In this document: piece after piece, positions 59,543-64,000 of the stretch
Position numbering within the stretch: position 1 is the first letter of the stretch
Layout of the letters: each line of letters begins with the position of its first letter
Origin: Streptomyces sp. NBC_00154
Lineage (GTDB): Bacteria; Actinomycetota; Actinomycetes; Streptomycetales; Streptomycetaceae
Reading direction: 5' to 3'
DNA: 64,000 nucleotides
NCBI RefSeq assembly: GCF_026342835.1
Contig: NZ_JAPEMI010000002.1
Location: 558,001-622,000 of the forward strand
The notes under the pieces: generated by a model
What the model was told of the DNA's origin: nothing
Database searches by the model: none
What the model saw: only the letters and a program-made list of their open reading frames with translations
Made by a program: the position numbers and the translations under genes

Positions 59543-59897
59543 ACTACGCCCGCAACCTGCTCTCGCAGGTCCCCAAATCCGCCCAACCATGGGTGGCGAC
59601 GCTGCTGCGGACCGTCTTCGAACAGCCCGACGCAGCCGCCGTCCGCAAGCAGATGGCTGCCGCGATCGCCGGCCTGGACGAGAAGTACCCCAAGGCCGCC
59701 GAGCATCTCGAAACCGCCTCCGCGAAGACCTCCTGGCCTTCGCCGCTTTCCCCCGCGACGTGTGGAAACAGATCTGGTCCAACAACCCGCAGGAGCGCTT
59801 GAACAAGGAGATCAGGCGCCGGACCGACGTCGTCGGGATCTTCCCCGACCGAGGCGCCATCATCCGCCTGATCGGCGCCGTTCTGGCCGAGCAGAGC

Positions 59898-60240
59898 GAC
59901 AGACGATGCCTGGCGGCGCTTCCTGCCCGGGTACACCCCGCCGTCCGTCCCGGAGATCTGCGCCGCTCTGGAACCGGTGGAGACGCACGAGGCTGCCTCG
60001 TTCCTTGCCCAGGTCGCGGCCGTCGACCTCGTCTGGCCGAGTCACCGGCACCTGCCCGCCGAGGCCGCCGAGCGCATGGCAAAGCGGGTGGTGGCCCTAC
60101 TGGGACCGGAGGCCAGCTGGTGGACTAACCACGATGCCGAATGCGGCGCCGTGCACGGGCTCACCCCGCTCTTCGACAGCCTGCTCGCGGGGATGCAGGG
60201 CGAGCACTTCGCGCTGGCCCTGCAAATCGCTGACGACTGA
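59898..60240 (+). pseudogene. C-terminal part of an unknown protein, cut by IS256
   Basis: Directly after the IS256 homology the plus strand reads DDAWRRFLPGYTPPSVPEIC, SFLAQVAAVDLVWPSHRHLP, WWTNHDAECGAVHGLTPLFD and ends at 60240 (QIADD). The composition is normal for a soluble protein, but I do not recognise a family, and the N-terminus has been removed by the insertion. Confidence 0.5.
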
Positions 60241-60517
60241 GCGTCGTAGTCGGCCAGACGGGCCAACTGCCTACTTGCCCGGTGTTAGCGCTGAAGTCGG
60301 CCGCAGTGTCGCGGATGCAACACGTACCGTGATGGCTTCGGCTCGCGAACGGGTGTGGTTGACGGTGCCGACCGCCTTCACGCGAAAATGCAGCAGGGCC
60401 TGGTCTATCTCTGAAGGCCAATGGGCCGACGGTGGCCCGGTGTCCCGCCCTCCCGATCGGGGTAGCCGTGCGGGCAGCCGACGCCCGCCGATGCCCTACC
60501 GGAAAAGGAGCACGCCC

Positions 60518-61123
60518 ATGCGCCTCTACGCCCAGACCCCGGCACGTCGGAGCCGCCAGGTCCTCGCAGACCTGATCGCGGCGGCCCTGATCTACGCCGC
60601 GGTGAAGCTGGCCTTGGCCGTGCACGACGCGATCGGGCGACTGGCCGATCCGGGCCGCAAGGCGGAAAGCGCCGGCAACAGCCTCTCCGACGGACTCGTC
60701 GACGCGGGCGACGCCGCCTCGAAGGTGCCGTTCGTCGGAGGCCAGTTGAAGAAGCCGCTCAGGTCCGCCGCCGAGGCCGGCACCGGGCTGGCCGACGCAG
60801 GTCGTTCGCTCCAGGACACGGTGGGCCACGTGGCGACGCTGACCACGGTCGCCCTGATCGTCATCCCGGTGGTGTTCGTGCTGCTGCTGTGGCTGCCCCC
60901 GCGCCTGCGCTGGATCCGCCGCAGCGCCGTCACCCGGCGCCTCGCCGCCGATGCGGGCGGCGCCGACATCCTCGCGCTGCGCGTCCTCACCGGCTCGCAG
61001 CGCGAACTCGCAGCGCTGCCCACGCCACCCGGCGGCCTCGCAGAGGCTTGGCGGCGCGGCGACAAACAGGTCATCGCCGACCTGGCGGCGATCGGCCTGC
61101 GGCAAGCGGGTCTACGCGCCTGA
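60518..61123 (+). CDS. Unknown membrane protein
   Basis: The 201-residue protein starts at ATG 60518 behind AAAAGGAG. It has a hydrophobic N-terminal helix (VLADLIAAALIYAAVKLALA), a Gly/Ala/Asp-rich middle (GNSLSDGLVDAGDAASKVPF) and a second strong helix (LTTVALIVIPVVFVLLLWLP). A charged cytoplasmic tail follows with AADAGGADILALRVLTGSQR. I remember similar proteins from many actinobacteria, without a function. The bases from 60241 to 60517 show no gene. Confidence 0.75.
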   Translation: MRLYAQTPARRSRQVLADLIAAALIYAAVKLALAVHDAIGRLADPGRKAESAGNSLSDGLVDAGDAASKVPFVGGQLKKPLRSAAEAGTGLADAGRSLQDTVGHVATLTTVALIVIPVVFVLLLWLPPRLRWIRRSAVTRRLAADAGGADILALRVLTGSQRELAALPTPPGGLAEAWRRGDKQVIADLAAIGLRQAGLRA

Positions 61124-61443
61124 CGGGTGAGCAGCGGGCGGGACCCGGGCCAAGCCGTCCCCCTTCGAGGGCAAGCTCGCCCGTGGGCAACGGTGACGTT
61201 CCCTACGGTGACGGATTGGGCGCTGCATCTAGCCGGACGGGGCAACTACAACGCTCGGTCACAGGTCAGTCGCAGTCGTCTATTCGCCAGGTCCGGATTG
61301 GCCAAATACACCCCGACGGAGTTGCCAACGATGAATCGACGCGAGGGCTTGCCCACGACGTCTCAGGCTTGCCCACCGCGCGCCCCTGAGGCTTGCCCAA
61401 CTCGCTGACCTGGAACAACGTCCGATGGGTACATGTACCGGTA
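61124..61443. other. Intergenic region with short direct repeats
   Basis: GCTTGCCCA occurs three times at 61347, 61367 and 61391, 20 and 24 bases apart, in front of a plasmid-type gene remnant. They could be binding sites for a plasmid regulator or replication protein, or chance. No gene is supported here. Confidence 0.35.
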
Positions 61444-61925
61444 TGGGACGCATCCACTGGCCTGACGTGGTCGACCGCGCCCGGACATCGTGACCGGCTA
61501 CGGCGAGATGGGCTGCACGCTGCGCCAGGTCCACTACCGGCTCGTCGCCGAAGGCCTCATTCCCAACACCCCGCCCACCTGCCGGCGTCCGTCCTCCCGG
61601 CTGGCCCAGGCTCGCCGCGACGGCCACTTCCCCGACCTGATCGACACCCTGCGCGAAGTCCGCGTGCCCCCAGCCTGGGCCGACGCCCGCGACTTCCTCG
61701 CTGACATCCCCGACTGGTTCGCCCTGGACCGCACCGCCGGCCAGAAGGCGGCGCTGTACGTCGCGGCCGAGAAGGACACCCTGCGCCGCATGTTCACCGA
61801 CTGGCTCGCGGACCTCGGCATCCCGGTCCTGGTCGTACGCGGATTCAGCTCCCAGACCTACGTCGATATCGTCCGGGCGCGCACTGCCCGCGACCCGCGC
61901 CCCGCGGTCCTGCTCTACATCGTTC
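61444..61925 (+). pseudogene. TOPRIM-like plasmid-type protein, frameshifted and truncated
   Basis: ATG 61444 begins GRIHWPDVVDRAR. A missing base near 61482 then shifts the frame, and the homologous sequence continues as DIVTGYGEMGCTLRQVHYRL, VPPAWADARDFLADIPDWF, ALYVAAEKDTLRRMFTDWL, RGFSSQTYVDIVRARTARDP and PAVLLYI. Related proteins go on to GDFDxSGEDI at this point. Here homology stops abruptly at about 61925 where the recombinase element begins. I recall this family from actinobacterial plasmids and integrative elements; its function is unknown to me. Confidence 0.55.
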
Positions 61926-62046
61926 TCCCGGGCTTCCGAGACTGTGGCATGACGCTGCACTAGCTGCATGACCTGGGGTTTTCTCTAACATCTCTGGGGC
62001 TGTCGTGATCGTTGCGACACGTTGCACATGAGATCGGAGTAGACCC

Positions 62047-64000
62047 TTGAGGGCCTTTCTTGTTCAACTTCCATCCGGCGTCCGCTACTGGACCGTGATG
62101 GACGAGGACCTGGCCGTCGTACCGGAGGCGGACGCGTTCTTGCGGCACGTCCGGTTCGGCAAGGACCAGGCGGAGCTGACGACCCGTACGTACGCCGGGC
62201 ACATCGCGCTGTACCTGCGCTGGTGCATACGGACGGGCCGTGACTGGCGGGTGGCGGCCGCGGAGTTGGGGATGTTCATCGTCTGGCTGAAGTTCGGCTC
62301 GAAGCAGGTCACGGGTATCGACCGCCCTTCGGGCAGCGGGCTTGTGTACCCGGGGCCGGGGGCGGAGGCCGTACGTGAGCCGGCCCGGATCCAGAACATC
62401 CTCACGGGAGTGCGGCAGTTCCTGCTGCACGGCATCACCGCGAAGACGGTGCCCTCGCACGTGATGGCCCAGATGTACGAGGTGGCGGAGAACTGGGATC
62501 TGCCGGAGCAGGCCCGGGGAGAGGATGTGACCGGCTACCGGATGCGGCCCCGGTACCGGGTTCAGGTTCCGCGCAAGAAGGGTGAGCGGGCCAGCGACCG
62601 CGAGATCGTGGAGCTGTTCCTGGCCTGCCGTAACGCCCGGGACCAGTTCATCGTGCTGCTGCTGGGCAGAGCCGGCCTGCGCCCGGGAGGCGCCGCCGGA
62701 CTGCGGCGCGAGGACATGCACTTCATGCCGGACTCATCGGCGCTCGGCTGCCCCAAGAAGGGCTCTCACCTGCACACGCTGCGGCGGGACAACGTCAACG
62801 GGGCCTGGGCGAAGCGACAGCTGACGGCGGCGCCGGGACGGTGGAAGCCCGTCGACCACCTTGGTGCTCGCCTACGATCAGTACGTCCTGGAGCGGATGG
62901 CGCTGCCGCACGGGCCGGGCAGCGACTTCGTGCTGGTGAACCTGTTCACCGAGCCGCTCGGTGCGACCGATGACTGCGGACAGCATCACCGAGCTGTTCG
63001 GGCGGCTGTCCGCGCGCGCCGGGTTGAGCAGGAATGTCACGCCGCGGATGCTGCGGCGCGCGGCGGGCAGCAATCTTGCGGACGCCGGTGGTGGCCAGGA
63101 CGAGATCGCCGCGATGCTGGACCACGCGCGGCTGTCCAGCGCGGAGCCGTATCTGACGGCGGCGCCGGACCGGCTGCGGAACGCGGTGGACGCGGTGCCC
63201 TCGCCGCGCGAGCTCGCCCCGGGGTCGGATGCCTCCGACGCCGAGCTGGCTGCATTCCTCTGGTCACTGATCGACTCCGGATTCTTGGACGGTGCGGGCT
63301 GGAACGCCGAGCGCCGTGTCCTGGACCCGCCGATCGGCCACCCCACTCTGGGCAGGCGACGGTGCCCGGTGGCGGGGTGTATCTCTCCGGTGAAGGGACT
63401 CAAGCTTTGTAGTACCTGCGCCACCCGGCTCCGAAAATCCTTGCTGTCCTATGAGGAGTTCGTCCAGATCCCGCGCACGGCACCGTACCTGCACCTGCCA
63501 GTGGGCGACTGCCGCGTTGGCGGCTGTGAGCGGCCGTGGACCGACTCGGGTGGGCGCCCCGTGTGCCGGACGCACTGGTGGCAGCTACAGAAGTACGGCG
63601 GCTCCTTGGAGGAGTTCCTCGCCGACCCGGCCGCCAAGGGCCTGCCCAGCCTGGGGGACTGTGCCGCACTTGCCTGCAACCGTCGGGCAGTCAGCGCGGG
63701 TGACACCCGGCTGTGCCATCCCCACGAAAAGCGCCTGTGGGCCCTGCGCGAGGAACCCGACTTCGACGAGGAGGCGTGGTTGCGGACCGCGCCTTCAACC
63801 GGCTTCGCCGCCAAGGTCAGCTTCAGGGGCCTGCCCGAACTCGTCGTAGCCCAGCTGCTGTTCGGACTTCAGCATCGCTGCCACCGGGGTGCCTGCACCG
63901 AGATCGGAAACTTCCGTGCCCTTATAGACCGGACCATTCGCCCCTCGGGTGCCCAGCGCCTGGAGGACGTCCCTGACCCGGCCGCGAACAGTGACGCCCT
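62047..64000 (+). pseudogene. Tyrosine recombinase with zinc-finger-like extension, two frameshifts, cut by window end
   Basis: From 62047 the frame reads FLRHVRFGKDQAELTTRTYA (N-terminal SAM-like domain) through RDQFIVLLLGRAGLRPGGAA (catalytic Arg region) to RRDNVNGAWAK. The homology then changes frame near 62855 (VLAYDQYVLERMALPHGPGS) and again near 62968 (DSITELFGRLSARAGLSRNV; TPRMLRRAAGSNLADAGG; AMLDHARLSSAEPYL with His and Tyr). The usual HxxR is RxxR. The last frame stays open to 64000 and includes four or five Cys/His clusters (RRCPVAGCISPVKGLKLCST; DCRVGGCERPW). Two single-base shifts make a normal product unlikely. Such recombinases occur as multi-gene clusters in streptomycetes. Confidence 0.65.

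Larger units (their letters stand above)
54660..59897 (+). mobile_element. IS256-family element interrupted by two other insertion sequences and truncated at its right end
   Basis: An IS256-type transposase frame starts at 54810 and is found in three pieces, separated by an IS110-family element (55218-56998) and an ISAzo13-type element (57363-59542). Both insertions can be removed to rejoin the frame. On the right, IS256 homology ends at about 59897 after EQSD, without the last 30-40 codons or a terminal repeat. The left limit is taken from the end of the interrupted LRV-type gene and is approximate. Confidence 0.75.
54810..59897 (+). pseudogene. IS256-family transposase in three pieces
   Basis: Piece 1 (54810-55217) has the N-terminal SYGMPSEERVNSRNGYRHRQ and SIDLAIPKIRSGSYFPDWLL up to GVTQLSKSQ. 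Piece 2 (56999-57362) resumes with VSEMAKVLDARVAEFRNRPL, FVWVDALTQKVREGGRVVN (first Asp) and ELVVSDAHVGLVGAIGAA (second Asp), up to WQRCRTH. Piece 3 (59543-59897) continues YARNLLSQVPKSAQPWVAT, and after a two-base frame change near 59730 gives NPQERLNKEIRRRTDVVGIF (catalytic Glu) up to AVLAEQSD. Even without the insertions the frame change and lost end make it dead. Confidence 0.82.

Overview
This is high-GC actinobacterial DNA, almost certainly from a Streptomyces chromosome. Third codon positions are nearly all G or C, GTG and TTG starts are common, and the family set is typical of the genus: an S8 protease of about 1,280 aa, a GH84 glycosidase, F420-type enzymes, a fused ribose permease/binding protein, DUF6193 and DUF779 proteins, and several actinobacterial insertion sequences. 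All calls come from reading the sequence; no database search was run.

Layout. 1-12.5 kb: an amino-acid permease (cut by the window start), a proline-rich anchored protein, an inositol-monophosphatase-like protein, a large secreted subtilase, an FMN reductase-like protein, an SRPBCC protein, and two permeases plus a lipoprotein of a glycine betaine/choline-type ABC importer. 12.5-24.3 kb is a disturbed accessory segment. It holds two insertion sequences (IS5- and IS4-type), a DUF6193 gene, a PAS/SpoIIE-like/ATPase protein, an NmrA-like protein, an MFS exporter with its divergent TetR regulator and operators, a partial tRNA-Tyr, and gene remnants (Gfo/Idh oxidoreductase, cupin regulator, two pieces of an alpha/beta hydrolase, TetR). 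The ATPase matching the importer lies just beyond, on the opposite strand, so one operon appears to have been split.

24.3-31 kb: after that ATPase and an S33-type hydrolase comes a sulfur/persulfide detoxification locus (two rhodaneses, a TauE exporter, a metallo-beta-lactamase/rhodanese fusion and a CsoR/CstR-type repressor) with three visible operators. 31-41 kb: F420-type enzymes, a GH84 enzyme, a quinone-oxidoreductase/acyl-CoA dehydrogenase operon whose first gene is broken, and a secreted phosphodiesterase. 41-47.3 kb: a complete ribose operon (LacI-type regulator, RbsA, RbsC-RbsB fusion, RbsK, RbsD) with two LacI operators in front and a terminator behind. 47.3-54 kb: remnants, a dead IS5-family element, a three-gene alkylation-repair cluster (Ogt, 2OG-Fe(II) oxygenase, Ada-like domain), an XRE-cupin regulator facing a thioredoxin-reductase-like flavoprotein, and an XRE-like protein.

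54-64 kb is a mobile-element graveyard. An IS256-family transposase is interrupted first by an IS110-family element and then by an ISAzo13-type element; removing both rejoins its reading frame. Beyond it lie truncated plasmid-type genes and a frameshifted tyrosine recombinase that runs off the window. The most striking signal is inside the IS110 element. Its 0.5-kb 5' non-coding end can be folded by eye into two guide-bearing internal loops. One matches the interrupted target and the other matches the element's own ends, which is the architecture of an IS110 bridge RNA.
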